Shown here: piece by piece, positions 56,013-64,000 of the stretch
Numbering within the stretch: the stretch's first letter is position 1
Layout: each line of letters starts with the position of its first letter
Assembly: GCA_963804375.1 (NCBI GenBank)
Contig: CAWDQE010000021.1
Coordinates: 699,794 to 763,793, forward strand
Direction: 5' to 3'
Length of the DNA stretch: 64,000 nucleotides
Origin: JANXQG01 sp963804375
GTDB taxonomy: Bacteria; Planctomycetota; Planctomycetia; Pirellulales; Thermoguttaceae
Notes under the pieces: model-generated
What the model was told of the DNA's origin: nothing
Database searches by the model: none
Seen by the model: the letters and a program-made list of their open reading frames with translations, nothing else
Translations under genes and position numbers: made by a program

Positions 56013-56222
56013 CTAATCCGACTTGCGGGCACAGCACTTCTTAAGTTTGATCTTTCCCATGGCCCCCGAGGCGTAGTTTTTGACGTGCCACGGCTCGGTT
56101 GGGAAGATCGTGCGGATCAGACGGGCAGCTTCAGGGTCGCCGATCTTGGCAATCGCCTCCATGACGCACTCCTCGGGCGTCTGCCAATACCGATTATTGC
56201 CAGCGGTAGGTTGAGATGCCAT
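56013..56222 (-). pseudogene. C-terminal remnant, HEAT-like
   Basis: The meaningful part starts at about 56190: WQTPEECVMEAIAKIGDPEA, then ARLIRTIFPTEPWHVKNYAS and a Lys/Cys-rich end. One helix pair resembles a HEAT repeat. There is no ribosome-binding site, and the first residues overlap the end of the propeller gene in another frame. It looks like the tail of a gene whose body was lost when the propeller gene was placed next to it. Confidence 0.35.
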
Positions 56223-57459
56223 TCAGCTCACGGATGAACAACTGGTTGCCGCAGACGGCCAAATGCCCCCATGTCTCCTCGTCGCTGATCTTCCTTGAGT
56301 CGAGAAGGTCGAATTTCTCGGGCGTGGCATGAATCAGAATCAGTTCACCTTGCTGGTCCAGCGCCAGAATGTGATCTTTCTGGGCCACCAGACTCCAGTA
56401 TTGGCCGAACCTTTCCTTCGTTTCCCAGCGCTGCTTTCCGGTGGCCAGGTCCATGCAGGTTAACCGCTGGTTCCGCAGATGCAGGTAGGCATGGCCATCG
56501 ATGGTCACCGGCGTGGACATGTAGCCTTGTAGCGGCGTCTTCCAAACGGTCTGAGCCTGAAAGTCCTCGCCCGTCCGCTTGATCTCCAGCAGACGGCTGC
56601 CGCCTCCATAGGAACTGGTGTAGATCCGGTCGTCCAACACGGTCGGCGTGACGATGTTCATGCCCAGCATGGCCGGGATATCTTGCGACCAGAGCAGCTT
56701 GCCGGAGTCTGGCTCAACGCCCGCGAGCTTCAATCGGGTCTGGACAACCAGTTGAGCTTTGCCACCGAGGGTTGTATAGATGGGCGAAGAAAAGGCACTG
56801 CCGAACATCCCCCCGCCATCGGTCAGTACGCGCCACAGTACCTTGCCGGTCTGCTTGTCGAGCTTGCAGAACCCCGCCCCGGCCTGGACATATAAGAAAT
56901 CGTCCACGACCAGGGGCGAACAGACGAAGCCGAAGTCGGGTAGCGGAGCCTTGAATTGTTTTACGAAGTCAACTCGCCACCGCTCTTTTCCCGCCTTGGC
57001 GTCGAGGCACACGAGAACGTCCCGCATCCCAGCCACGTAGAGCGAATGGCCGTCGTAGGCCGGAGTCGAACGAATCCAGTCGCCGTTGCGCTTGGCCATG
57101 AATGGCACCGACATCGCGCCGGGCCATTCGGCTTTCCAGAGTTCCCTGCCTGTCGCCCGATCCAACGCCCGTACGATCTCGGTCTTCTGATCCTTGGTCT
57201 CGGCCACGAAGACGCGATCTGCCGCCACAATCGGCCCGGAGTAGCCCGGCCCCAGATCGACGTGCCAGAGCAGTTTCAGATGGTCCTTTCCCAGACTGGT
57301 TGGCCAGGCCGGTCCGCCGACAAAACAGTCGCGGGTCGGGCCGTGCCACTGCGGCCAAGTGCCTGCTGGCTCTGCTGCTTTGGCGATCTGCACGATGCTA
57401 ACGATCACACACCAGGCTACTGCGATTGCCAGGACTGCTTTAATGTACCGCACGTTCAT
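56194..57459 (-). CDS. secreted PQQ/BamB-like beta-propeller protein
   Basis: 421 residues. GGAGGA directly abuts an ATG at 57465, so the ATG two codons later (57459, MNVRYIKAVLAIAVAW) has the right spacing. Signal peptide ending near QIAKAAEP. The mature start WPQWHGPTRDCFVGG is the family opening. Blades: RALDRATGRELWKAEWPGAM, VCLDAKAGKERWRVDFVKQF, CKLDKQTGKVLWRVLTDGGG and GVEPDSGKLLWSQDIPAMLG. It ends LNGISTYRWQ. Single propeller, ligand unknown; the third gene of this type in the window besides the double-propeller proteins. Confidence 0.85.
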   Translation of the reverse strand: MNVRYIKAVLAIAVAWCVIVSIVQIAKAAEPAGTWPQWHGPTRDCFVGGPAWPTSLGKDHLKLLWHVDLGPGYSGPIVAADRVFVAETKDQKTEIVRALDRATGRELWKAEWPGAMSVPFMAKRNGDWIRSTPAYDGHSLYVAGMRDVLVCLDAKAGKERWRVDFVKQFKAPLPDFGFVCSPLVVDDFLYVQAGAGFCKLDKQTGKVLWRVLTDGGGMFGSAFSSPIYTTLGGKAQLVVQTRLKLAGVEPDSGKLLWSQDIPAMLGMNIVTPTVLDDRIYTSSYGGGSRLLEIKRTGEDFQAQTVWKTPLQGYMSTPVTIDGHAYLHLRNQRLTCMDLATGKQRWETKERFGQYWSLVAQKDHILALDQQGELILIHATPEKFDLLDSRKISDEETWGHLAVCGNQLFIRELNGISTYRWQ

Positions 57460-57577
57460 GGACATTCCTCCTGATTTGGCTGTGGCCTCTTCATTATAGC
57501 GGCTGAACAGGATCACGCGGATACTGGGCGGCGATGCGGCTAAATGACCTTTCGCGATTCTGGGACGCTGGCCGGTG

Positions 57578-58152
57578 TCCGTAGGGTGGGACTGGCCGGC
57601 GCGAAATCAGCATTATGCTCGCCCTGGACCTTATGCCGGTTTTGTTCCACGATGCGATTAGGCGAGCATGCGCTGAAGGCGCAGCAAATGCCGTATTTTG
57701 GTCGCGTAGCGACCATTGACGGTAGCCGTGGGTTTCAACCCACGGTAGGCTACCCGCGCAAACTCCTCGCGTCGCGTAGCGACGCCTGAAAGCCACGCCA
57801 GCGCCCACGGCCGCGTTCAATCGTCGCTACGCGACGAAACGGACCCTCTGCGGTCCGTGGACCGTGGGTTAAAACCCACGGCTACCGTCAGTCGTCGCTA
57901 CGCGACGGGGCATCCGCCATGCGGAGTGGCGGAACAGAAACGATCCTCAAAACCCACTCCGGTAAACCGCAGAAACGAGAGATTTTGCGCAGGCCAGGAT
58001 GGGACAAGGTCGCGCCGATCATGGTGGGCCGTCGCAAACCGGTCAACCTTCAATTCTGGACCAACGCAGAAATAACGGTAGACCGCGACCGCCGGCCCAC
58101 CAGCGCGTCGGCGACCAAGCTGCGCTCGGTGCCCGCCGTCCCACCCTACACG
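57578..58152. repeat. composite repeat island bounded by GTAGGGTGGGAC inverted repeats
   Basis: The left edge has CGTAGGGTGGGACTGGCCGG and the right edge GCCCGCCGTCCCACCCTACA, which pair. Inside are two copies of a CCGTGGGTT-AAA-ACCCACGG-type hairpin in inverted orientation (about 57725-57750 and 57865-57885), each beside GGTAGCC/GGCTACC, and four copies of GTCGCTACGCGAC or its reverse form. The interval 57460-58213 has no gene. These are recognised as dispersed planctomycete-type repeats; mobility is not shown. Confidence 0.65.
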
Positions 58153-58213
58153 CGCATCTGCGTCCCAGGATTGCGAAAGGTCATTTAGATACAAATGCAG
58201 CGTCGCTGGCCGC

Positions 58214-58320
58214 CTACGGTCCCTTCGGCTTCAAGGCCAGATAGCTACGGGCGACGTGTTCCCGGAGGAGCCCGGAGAACTCCGGCAATTCTACTCGTTT
58301 CAACCTGAACGATGGTCGTG
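58214..58320 (-). pseudogene. C-terminal fragment, second copy of the 5256-5420 family
   Basis: RLKRVELPEFSGLLREHVAR then SYLALKPKGP to the stop. At the DNA level it also matches the copy at 5256 (GCCAGATAGC and neighbouring bases). It overlaps the 3' end of the membrane-protein gene in another frame and adjoins the repeat island. Parent family unknown. Confidence 0.4.
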
Positions 58321-58785
58321 CTGGAGACAGAAGCCAACCAGAGCAGAACTGGCGATGGCGACAGGGCAAATCACGAGGACGTAGGTCTCCAGGACCGTGT
58401 TCTGGGCGAAGAGCAATCCAAGGCAAGCGACGCCCATACCGGCCAGCATGCCCGCGAGCGATGAGACGATTCGCCTGAAGTGAGCGGTGACTCCGAGCAT
58501 CCGCCCAACCACGAAGAGCCCCGCCACGACGCCAGCCAAACAGCCAACTAGCGAGACAATCTGTGCGATGGCCAATTTCGTTCCAGCGCTGGGGATCACG
58601 CCCGTCGCTGTGGTGACAGCCAAGCCAATGTAGAAATAAGCACCTGGGATGGCTCCCAGCAGGCCAGCAAGCACGAGGACGAAGAGGCTGGCGATCAACC
58701 ACCTCGGGGCGTAGCCACACCGCAAGAGGATGATCCAGGCCAAGATCGTCCACGCCAAGAGGATGGCCAGTCCGAGGAACATCAT
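58300..58785 (-). CDS. multi-pass membrane protein of unknown function
   Basis: The start MMFLGLAILLAWTILAWIIL is preferred; about 161 residues. Five hydrophobic segments (near 3-20, 27-50, 60-85, 90-112 and 118-150), e.g. ASLFVLVLAGLLGAIPGAYF and IAQIVSLVGCLAGVVAGLFV. Gly/Ala-rich helices, no charged active-site motif. The extreme C-terminus FCLQHDHRSG runs into the family fragment at 58214 and may be altered. No family recognised. Confidence 0.55.
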   Translation of the reverse strand: MMFLGLAILLAWTILAWIILLRCGYAPRWLIASLFVLVLAGLLGAIPGAYFYIGLAVTTATGVIPSAGTKLAIAQIVSLVGCLAGVVAGLFVVGRMLGVTAHFRRIVSSLAGMLAGMGVACLGLLFAQNTVLETYVLVICPVAIASSALVGFCLQHDHRSG

Positions 58786-58880
58786 GTTGCGCCGAAGGCG
58801 AAGGGTACGATTGCGAAACGACAGGCAGCTATCATCCTGGGCGTCGGAATCTGCGAAGCGCAACGCCCGATATGCCAGAA

Positions 58881-60392
58881 TTATAGTGGCTCTCGCTTCC
58901 GCTCGGTGTTCAATTCCGGCCCGACTTTCCGTCGCTTGTAGGTCACGCTGTAACTGACAAGCTGCTTCTTCCCCGGCTGGAGATCGAGAAAATACTTCAC
59001 GTGCTGCTGGTCCACCCGCTCCACGTGGCCGGCCACCGTGTGCAGGTCGACGTAGGCCCCCGGCTCGTTGCTCGTCCAGCCCTTGGGTTCCTCGCCCTTG
59101 CCCCAGAGCACCACATTGGCGTCAAACTGCCGCTCGACCTCGGTCTTGGCCACGACCGGCTTGCCCGAGACGATTTCTTCCTCGAAGAACAACGTCTCGT
59201 CGTAGTCCACCAGGTCGTAGTAGAGCACGAACTGGTCGTCCAGCCGCCGCTTGCACTGCCGCACCACGACGTTGGAGGTCTTCTGGTCCTTGAGCCGCCG
59301 GTGGATCGTGATGTCCTTGTCGGGGCCGACGTTGACTTCCACGCGGTCGCCGATGGGCACGTACTTGGTCTCGGTGCCGCCCACGTAGGCCAGGTCCTTG
59401 GTCTTGTACTCCGAGAAGAGCCGGACGGTGCCGTTGGGCAAGGGCGACAGGCCCAGGTTCTCCATGGCCGAGAGATTCTTCTCCTTGCCCTGCTCGTCGA
59501 GGAGCTTGACGTTCTTGAAGCGGTAGAATTTCGTGAAGCCTTGGCCGCCGTCGCGGTCGGTGAGCTTGTAGAAGCACTCCAGCGGCACGTCGGCCACCTT
59601 CAGGGCAACCAACCGCTTGGGCTCTTTGTCCTTGATGTCCTCGCGGCCTTCGATGGTGAACAGGAAGTATTCGGAGAGGCCCTGCTTGATGACCTGCTTC
59701 TTCGGTTCGAGCCACGTCTTTCCTGCGACACCGAGGCGGATGCTGGATTCCAATTCCTCACCATTCTTTGCGGCATCGGCAAGGTCCGCTACGACCAGAT
59801 TCCGACTGTCTGACGGCAAATCCTTCCATCGACCGGGTGGCGGTCTCCTCGCCAGATCGGCAATCTTCTCGACTAGGTTGATCTTGCCCACGACCAGCCG
59901 TGTCTGGGCGTTGTCGTAAACTTCGCCCGATCCGTTCGTCACCCGCACGTAGCCGGTCACGTTGAGTTTCGTTTCGTCTTCGTTGGCGATGCCCACGTAA
60001 TCAGCACTCCAGGTGATGCCGCTGGTGAAGTAGCGGATTTCGACGGAGATCTTGCCCGCCATCTGGCTCTTGACGTTCCATTGCAGGGCGTCGTTGCGGC
60101 CGGCCGGGAAAGTCGTGTCGACCAGATCGACCTTGTCTTGCTGGTCGAGGATGCGGAATTCGATGCTGGTCGGATCAATGAGCGTGTTCGCCCAGGAGAA
60201 CTGGATGCGGTTGACGCCCTCCTTGACCGTCAGCAAGCGGTGCTCCCGGACCATGGTGATGTCCTCGGAGTTGTAGATCGTGAGCTGGGTGCCCTCACGG
60301 GTCGGCAGCGTCACCAAGTCCACGGCGGCCAAGGCCGGGGCTGCCAGCATCGCCGCTAAAATCGCCACCAGCCCGAAAGTCTTTTTACACAT
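58881..60392 (-). CDS. secreted DUF4139 protein
   Basis: 503 residues from MCKKTFGLVAILAAMLAAPA, a signal peptide. Beta-rich mature protein: LTIYNSEDITMVREHRLLTV, NRIQFSWANTLIDPTSIEFR, then a DUF4139-like part, YFTSGITWSADYVGIANEDE, LNVTGYVRVTNGSGEVYDNA and QTRLVVGKINLVEKIADL. The C-terminal half has VGPDKDITIHRRLKDQKTSN and VEVNVG strands, ending in a Lys/Arg tail. DUF4139 proteins (MuiA-like) are exported beta-sandwich proteins with no known enzymatic role. Monocistronic by spacing. Confidence 0.75.
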   Translation of the reverse strand: MCKKTFGLVAILAAMLAAPALAAVDLVTLPTREGTQLTIYNSEDITMVREHRLLTVKEGVNRIQFSWANTLIDPTSIEFRILDQQDKVDLVDTTFPAGRNDALQWNVKSQMAGKISVEIRYFTSGITWSADYVGIANEDETKLNVTGYVRVTNGSGEVYDNAQTRLVVGKINLVEKIADLARRPPPGRWKDLPSDSRNLVVADLADAAKNGEELESSIRLGVAGKTWLEPKKQVIKQGLSEYFLFTIEGREDIKDKEPKRLVALKVADVPLECFYKLTDRDGGQGFTKFYRFKNVKLLDEQGKEKNLSAMENLGLSPLPNGTVRLFSEYKTKDLAYVGGTETKYVPIGDRVEVNVGPDKDITIHRRLKDQKTSNVVVRQCKRRLDDQFVLYYDLVDYDETLFFEEEIVSGKPVVAKTEVERQFDANVVLWGKGEEPKGWTSNEPGAYVDLHTVAGHVERVDQQHVKYFLDLQPGKKQLVSYSVTYKRRKVGPELNTERKREPL

Positions 60393-60407
60393 AGTACAGA
60401 GCCTCAT

Positions 60408-60753
60408 TTCAGAACTTCATTCTACCTCGCCGTCAGGCGTGCTGTCTTCCGGTTAGACGCTCGGTGGCCCCAGACGGTTCCAGCCCAAAGCGGGCTAGAC
60501 CGCTCTTTCATTCTGTCAAAGTGGGCAATATTCCCGCCAACGGCCCTAGAATCGCTCCTGGCGGCCCATCGCGTGGCAGGCCCCTTTGGGCCGCCCAGGA
60601 CGCCAACCCCCGCAGCCGCTTTCTTGGCGCTTTTTGCTGTGTCTGCGGCGGGCTTTTCCGGCCACGGCTATGCCTGCCAATTCCGGTTTCCTTGCCGATG
60701 GGGCGGGAAAGTCAACCTGAAGCCCGGACTGTGAGCCGCCTGGCGACGACCCA
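60408..60753. other. gene-free interval
   Basis: I see no gene here. It contains short GC-rich inverted segments such as CAGCCCAAAGCGGGCTAGAC but no clear terminator. Confidence 0.35.
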
Positions 60754-61068
60754 TCAGGGCCAGTGCCAGCCCGTATTGCCCACGGTCAAGGGAAGCACCA
60801 GAAAGTGGTGCGAGAGATCGCTGAAGATCAAGCCCAAGGCGATTCCCAGCAATCCGCCGCTCAGCCTGGGCTTCCGCCAAACCAGCGGAAGGACCAGAAG
60901 CAGCGGGATGCTCAAGAACATGTGATGAATTTGCAATAGAAGCGGCGCGGTCTTATTGAACTCGACGGCACTCACACCCCTGCCGAATCGCAAATAGATC
61001 GTGAGGGCCTCAATCAGTACCGTCGAGACAACGGTCCACAGGATGATATTCGCTCGGCGAGTTCCCAT
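60754..61068 (-). CDS. small multi-pass membrane protein
   Basis: 104 residues with three hydrophobic segments: IILWTVVSTVLIEALTIYLR, MFLSIPLLLVLPLVW and SGGLLGIALGLIFSDLSHHF. His residues (QIHHMF; LSHHFLVLP) lie near the membrane borders and could bind metal. It ends VGNTGWHWP. Unknown family; complete in appearance, with its own start. Confidence 0.55.
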   Translation of the reverse strand: MGTRRANIILWTVVSTVLIEALTIYLRFGRGVSAVEFNKTAPLLLQIHHMFLSIPLLLVLPLVWRKPRLSGGLLGIALGLIFSDLSHHFLVLPLTVGNTGWHWP

Positions 61069-61168
61069 GACTGGCTCACTCCTATCGTGCCAACCGATCT
61101 TCGGGCCGTGGTCCTGCCTCCACCATCATAACGGTCGGCATCACGACGGCAATCCTCAGAGATGTTTC

Positions 61169-61477
61169 TCAATCCAAGAGAAGAAAACCAGCCACCGCCA
61201 GGGTCGCCAAGACCAGTACAGTGACACCGCCCAGCGCAGTCACATCACGCCCCACCTCGGCCATCCAATCGGGACCAATCGGTTTCGCGGGGTTGTCCGG
61301 CAGCCGCAAGGCACGGAGGACCGACTCATCAAAAGATTGCGTCCTGCCTTTGAGCACCACGTCGGCCAGAGCGATGAACCCCCAGGTGCCCGCCACGACG
61401 ACCAGCGCGGCCAGCAGCACCACGAACTCATGCCGCCCCAGCCACTCGAACACACTAAGTACCCGACGTTTTATCAT
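61169..61477 (-). pseudogene. PAP2-type phosphatase truncated after its second helix
   Basis: 102 residues. MIKRRVLSVFEWLGRHEFVV, then LADVVLKGRTQSFDESVLRA, LRLPDNPAKPIGPDWMAEVG and RDVTALGGVTVLVLATLAVA match the start of PAP2-family membrane phosphatases (the 'P-x-GPxWxxExxRDxTALGG' segment). The three catalytic motifs (KxxxxxxRP, PSGH, SRxxxxxHxxxD) should follow but the frame ends at LLLD. Not functional as read. Confidence 0.55.
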
Positions 61478-61507
61478 GGTTTGCAAAAGTCGCCTAGAAC
61501 TTGCCAA

Positions 61508-61775
61508 CTACGGGTCGCTCTTCGCCTCCAGCCTCTCCAGGAACTTCATCAGTTCTTCAGAAGTTGGTGAACCGCATTCCCTCTGCGGCCATGCGGTCGA
61601 TATGCGGAGTCTTGATCTTCTTCTGCCCGTAGCAGCCAAGTTCGCCATAACCAAGGTCGTCCGCCAGGATGGGAACGATATTGGGTTTGACTACCGTTTC
61701 GGCAGGGCAGGCGGCTGGCACAGTCGAAGCCAGCAGTGCCAGCGAAGAAAGTACGACAATACTCTGAGTTCTCAC
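61508..61775 (-). pseudogene. sulfatase reduced to N- and C-termini
   Basis: The first frame: signal peptide MRTQSIVVLSSLALLASTVP, then KPNIVPILADDLGYGELGCY and TPHIDRMAAEGMRFTNF, the standard sulfatase opening with the DD metal site, then a stop at 61557. Immediately after, another frame reads SEELMKFLERLEAKSDP to a stop at 61508, resembling a sulfatase C-terminal helix. The formylglycine motif and the whole catalytic core are missing. The PAP2 remnant starts 31 bases further on. Confidence 0.6.
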
Positions 61776-62000
61776 GATCCAGCGCCTTTCGAGTTATGAG
61801 ACGACCATAGGCAAGATCAGACTACCACGTTTCAAAGCAGATATCCAGCGCAAGCCCACTTCAGCACCGTAACGCAGACATGGGTTCTCCTATTCTGCGA
61901 ACATCCCCAACTCAGGTTTCTCGATCAGTACGTAATCAGCATACCACTCGGTCGCCAACGAACTTGTAGTCATGATGAGGACAATCCCATGAAAGTGACT

Positions 62001-63956
62001 TCATTTTCCGATGAGCGTGACCAGTTCGCCTGGCTGCAATACCAGCGTAAGGCTGCCCTTAGTCATGGTCGCCTCGCCAACCGAAACAAAGCGCCGGGTG
62101 ACATCGGAACGGAAGATGTTGAAGGTCGTGGTTTCGTCACCGGCAAGAGGTGTTGCCCGCCACGTTACCTTCAAGGCCGTGGCCGGGTGCCATTGGCTGA
62201 TGGACGTGTTCGGCTTCACGCCAGAGAGGTTGATCGCCCCCAGGGACCAGCCGCCGTCAGGCCGTCGTGCAAAGGCAGCGTTCAAGTAAGGTTTTTGCCC
62301 GTACGTGAATACGAGGTCCCCACCAGGCTGTGCCTTCAGCGGGTAAATGCGTGAGCCATTGGGAAAAGCCGCCCGCAGTTGCCGGAACCAGTCGTACTTC
62401 AAATGCCGGACGATCCGCCGTTGCTTGTAATCGTAAACCATGAATTTCGTGGCATTGTCCCGGTCCGTGGCAACGTCGGGGCTATCGTAGAAACCGATGA
62501 AATAGACCCAATGCGTCACGCCATGGTTCAGGTTGTTCAGGAAGCGCGCGCCAATGGAGGCTGCCAGGTTGACATCGTCCTCGCTTTCGTTGCCGTTATC
62601 GGAGGCCTCCGTCATCCAGTATTGCTTATCTGTACCGGAGATGATTTTCGGAAACTCAGGCGTGGCCGCCATGCTGTAGCTGTGCGTGGCAATGCCACGC
62701 AGGGCTGCCCATGCCTCCGGGTCGGCCTTGATACCGGCGATGCAGCGCAAGGCCCAACTATCGGCGTTGGCCCACTCGGGGGCAATGATCTGCACGTCCT
62801 GGAGACTACGAGCATCCAGTTCCCGACGCAGTACGCGCACCGCCTCTGCCATCTGGGCGGGCTTGAACCCATCAGGTTCATTGGCAATGCCGGTGACGTT
62901 GATTCTGATTCCCCGTTCGGCTTTCACGCCCTGAATAAATACGGCCAGCTTACGGGCATACTCGGAGATGGGTTCCGTGGGCGGTTTCTCGCCGCGCGCC
63001 GGCGCCAGGAGCAGTGTCGTCACCCCTCGTTTCTTGGCGTCCGCAATCACGCCGCTGTCCACGTAGGTCCGGTAGAAATCGGCCTTCATTCGGGCGACGG
63101 TGTGGTTAGCGTCGGCTTCGGCCCAGAGTCGAAGCAGGTTCATGTGTAGGCCGCCAAACACCTGGTCGAACATTTCCGCCCGCGCCGGGCCTGGGATCTT
63201 GCTCTTGGTCAGATCGACCATGCTGCAACCGAACCCCTCTAGCGTTTGCCCCGGATGGCTGGCGACGGTCAGCGTGATGGAGCGGGGCAGTTCCTTGCCC
63301 GCGACCGTCGTCACGGTGGCAATCTCTTTCTCGGGCATCGCCGCGATCTTCCTGGCAACCGCCTCCAAACGCTCATGGTCCTGTTGACCAGGGCCATGCT
63401 CCTGCGCGGCCTTCGGCTGCGTTTTGAACGAGCCGAGCAATTCCATCAAGGCAGGCGTCGGGCGTATCTCGGCGGCCTCGCCAGTCCGCGTATTTCGAAT
63501 TCGCACGGCGATCTGGTCGGCCTGTACCCAATTCAGCGTCCGTTTGCCCGTCGTGGCCCCCGTCGCCGCCTGGATGCCGTCCAGAAAGCACGACTGCGGC
63601 GGCTGAGCCAGGGGGCCTTCGCACGTTACCTCGACATCGAAATAGCCCTTGGCGCCGACAGCATCACGACCGATCATCCCCATTCGGGCGCCGGCCACGA
63701 CCGAGGGGCCGAGATGGCCATGAAGCTGGACGACCTGCGACAGCCACGCTGGATCGGAAGGCTGCGGGTGGTAATCGGGCGAGGGCAAGTGGTCCTCAGC
63801 CAAGGCAAGGGCATTGATCCCTTTCGGTCCCCAGTTGAAGTCGATACAGAAGGCTTGGATGGCGGAAGGGGCGTTTTCGTCGGCGGCAGTGGCGAACCGG
63901 CCCATTACCAGAAAAACAACCGAAACGAACACCCCCAGAAGCATGCGATCTCTCAT
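62001..63956 (-). CDS. secreted FmdE-like plus GH30-like fusion protein
   Basis: 651 residues with a signal peptide (MLLGVFVSVVFLVMGRFATA). Residues 30-48 (SAIQAFCIDFNWGPKGIN) resemble the opening of planctomycete secreted glycosidase-like proteins. Residues 50-225 are FmdE-like: LAEDHLPSPDYHPQPSDPAW, VVQLHGHLGPSVVAGARMGM, YFDVEVTCEGPLAQPPQSCF, LDGIQAATGATTGKRTLNWV and KIAAMPEKEIATVT. From about 232 a GH30-like barrel follows: GQTLEGFGCSMVDLTKSK, MNLLRLWAEAD, INVTGIANEPDGFKPAQ with the acid/base Glu after Asn, and KQYWMTEASDNGNESEDD with the second Glu, ending in a beta-domain. I know of no such fusion. The frame is open over both junctions. The FmdE metal-binding Cys after HGHL is Gly here. 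Confidence 0.65.
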   Translation of the reverse strand: MRDRMLLGVFVSVVFLVMGRFATAADENAPSAIQAFCIDFNWGPKGINALALAEDHLPSPDYHPQPSDPAWLSQVVQLHGHLGPSVVAGARMGMIGRDAVGAKGYFDVEVTCEGPLAQPPQSCFLDGIQAATGATTGKRTLNWVQADQIAVRIRNTRTGEAAEIRPTPALMELLGSFKTQPKAAQEHGPGQQDHERLEAVARKIAAMPEKEIATVTTVAGKELPRSITLTVASHPGQTLEGFGCSMVDLTKSKIPGPARAEMFDQVFGGLHMNLLRLWAEADANHTVARMKADFYRTYVDSGVIADAKKRGVTTLLLAPARGEKPPTEPISEYARKLAVFIQGVKAERGIRINVTGIANEPDGFKPAQMAEAVRVLRRELDARSLQDVQIIAPEWANADSWALRCIAGIKADPEAWAALRGIATHSYSMAATPEFPKIISGTDKQYWMTEASDNGNESEDDVNLAASIGARFLNNLNHGVTHWVYFIGFYDSPDVATDRDNATKFMVYDYKQRRIVRHLKYDWFRQLRAAFPNGSRIYPLKAQPGGDLVFTYGQKPYLNAAFARRPDGGWSLGAINLSGVKPNTSISQWHPATALKVTWRATPLAGDETTTFNIFRSDVTRRFVSVGEATMTKGSLTLVLQPGELVTLIGK

Positions 63957-64000
63957 TGCTCATCTCCTCGACGACACGGTTTCCGACGAGCTAATGATCC

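Noticed and set aside
57690..57920. CRISPR array suggested by repeated GTCGCTACGCGAC units
   Set aside because: Units are palindromic, unevenly spaced and in both orientations, which fits dispersed hairpin repeats.

Overview
The window looks like a chromosomal segment of a planctomycete, probably of the Pirellulales type. The basis is family content: many secreted PQQ/BamB-like beta-propeller proteins, sulfatases, Tat-exported Gfo/Idh oxidoreductases, a PEP-CTERM protein, NPCBM and DUF4139 proteins, 'SLRTLL'-type membrane-anchored LRR proteins, and large proteins related to the hydrazine synthase alpha subunit. No rRNA, tRNA, CRISPR array, integrase or origin was recognised.

Layout. (1) 1-5040: small, mostly unknown or decayed genes, all on the minus strand. 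They are separated by structured repeats ending in CCGTTGGCG-like cores; this resembles an integron cassette cluster without an integrase (CALIN). (2) 5.4-18 kb: a gingipain-like protein, DUF1801, and secreted propeller, HEAT, TPR and NPCBM proteins on both strands. (3) 18-26 kb: a GNAT-YoaP acetyltransferase, a decayed IS1595-like element, two paralogous propeller proteins and a secreted transglutaminase-like protein. (4) 26-30 kb: a Gfo/Idh oxidoreductase and a clan GH-D glycosidase, each broken by frameshifts. (5) 30.4-36.8 kb, minus strand: an HZS-alpha-like dihaem protein, an SDR dehydrogenase, a short ORF, an FGGY kinase, and a 5'-truncated second HZS-alpha-like copy. (6) 37-49 kb: a polysaccharide-degradation island with GH20 remnant, sulfatases, cysteine hydrolases, GH29 alpha-L-fucosidase, SGNH hydrolase and GH2, pointing to sulfated, fucose-containing glycans. 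(7) 49-64 kb: a PEP-CTERM protein, Hsp20, a second SGNH hydrolase, an FGE-fold protein, a DEDDy exonuclease, a PQQ propeller, a repeat island, membrane proteins and an FmdE/GH30 fusion.

Two patterns cut across the window. First, many genes read well but need one to three frameshifts. Second, several genes keep their N-terminus and C-terminus but have lost the middle, often in frame (sulfatase 37453-37935, Gfo/Idh 43577-43876, FGGY kinase 31717-32978, propeller 22587-23252, sulfatase 61508-61775). Either this genome is full of deletion-formed pseudogenes and chimeras, or the assembly contains many indels and collapsed joins. Read mapping would decide.

All functional statements rest on family and motif recognition by eye; no search was run.
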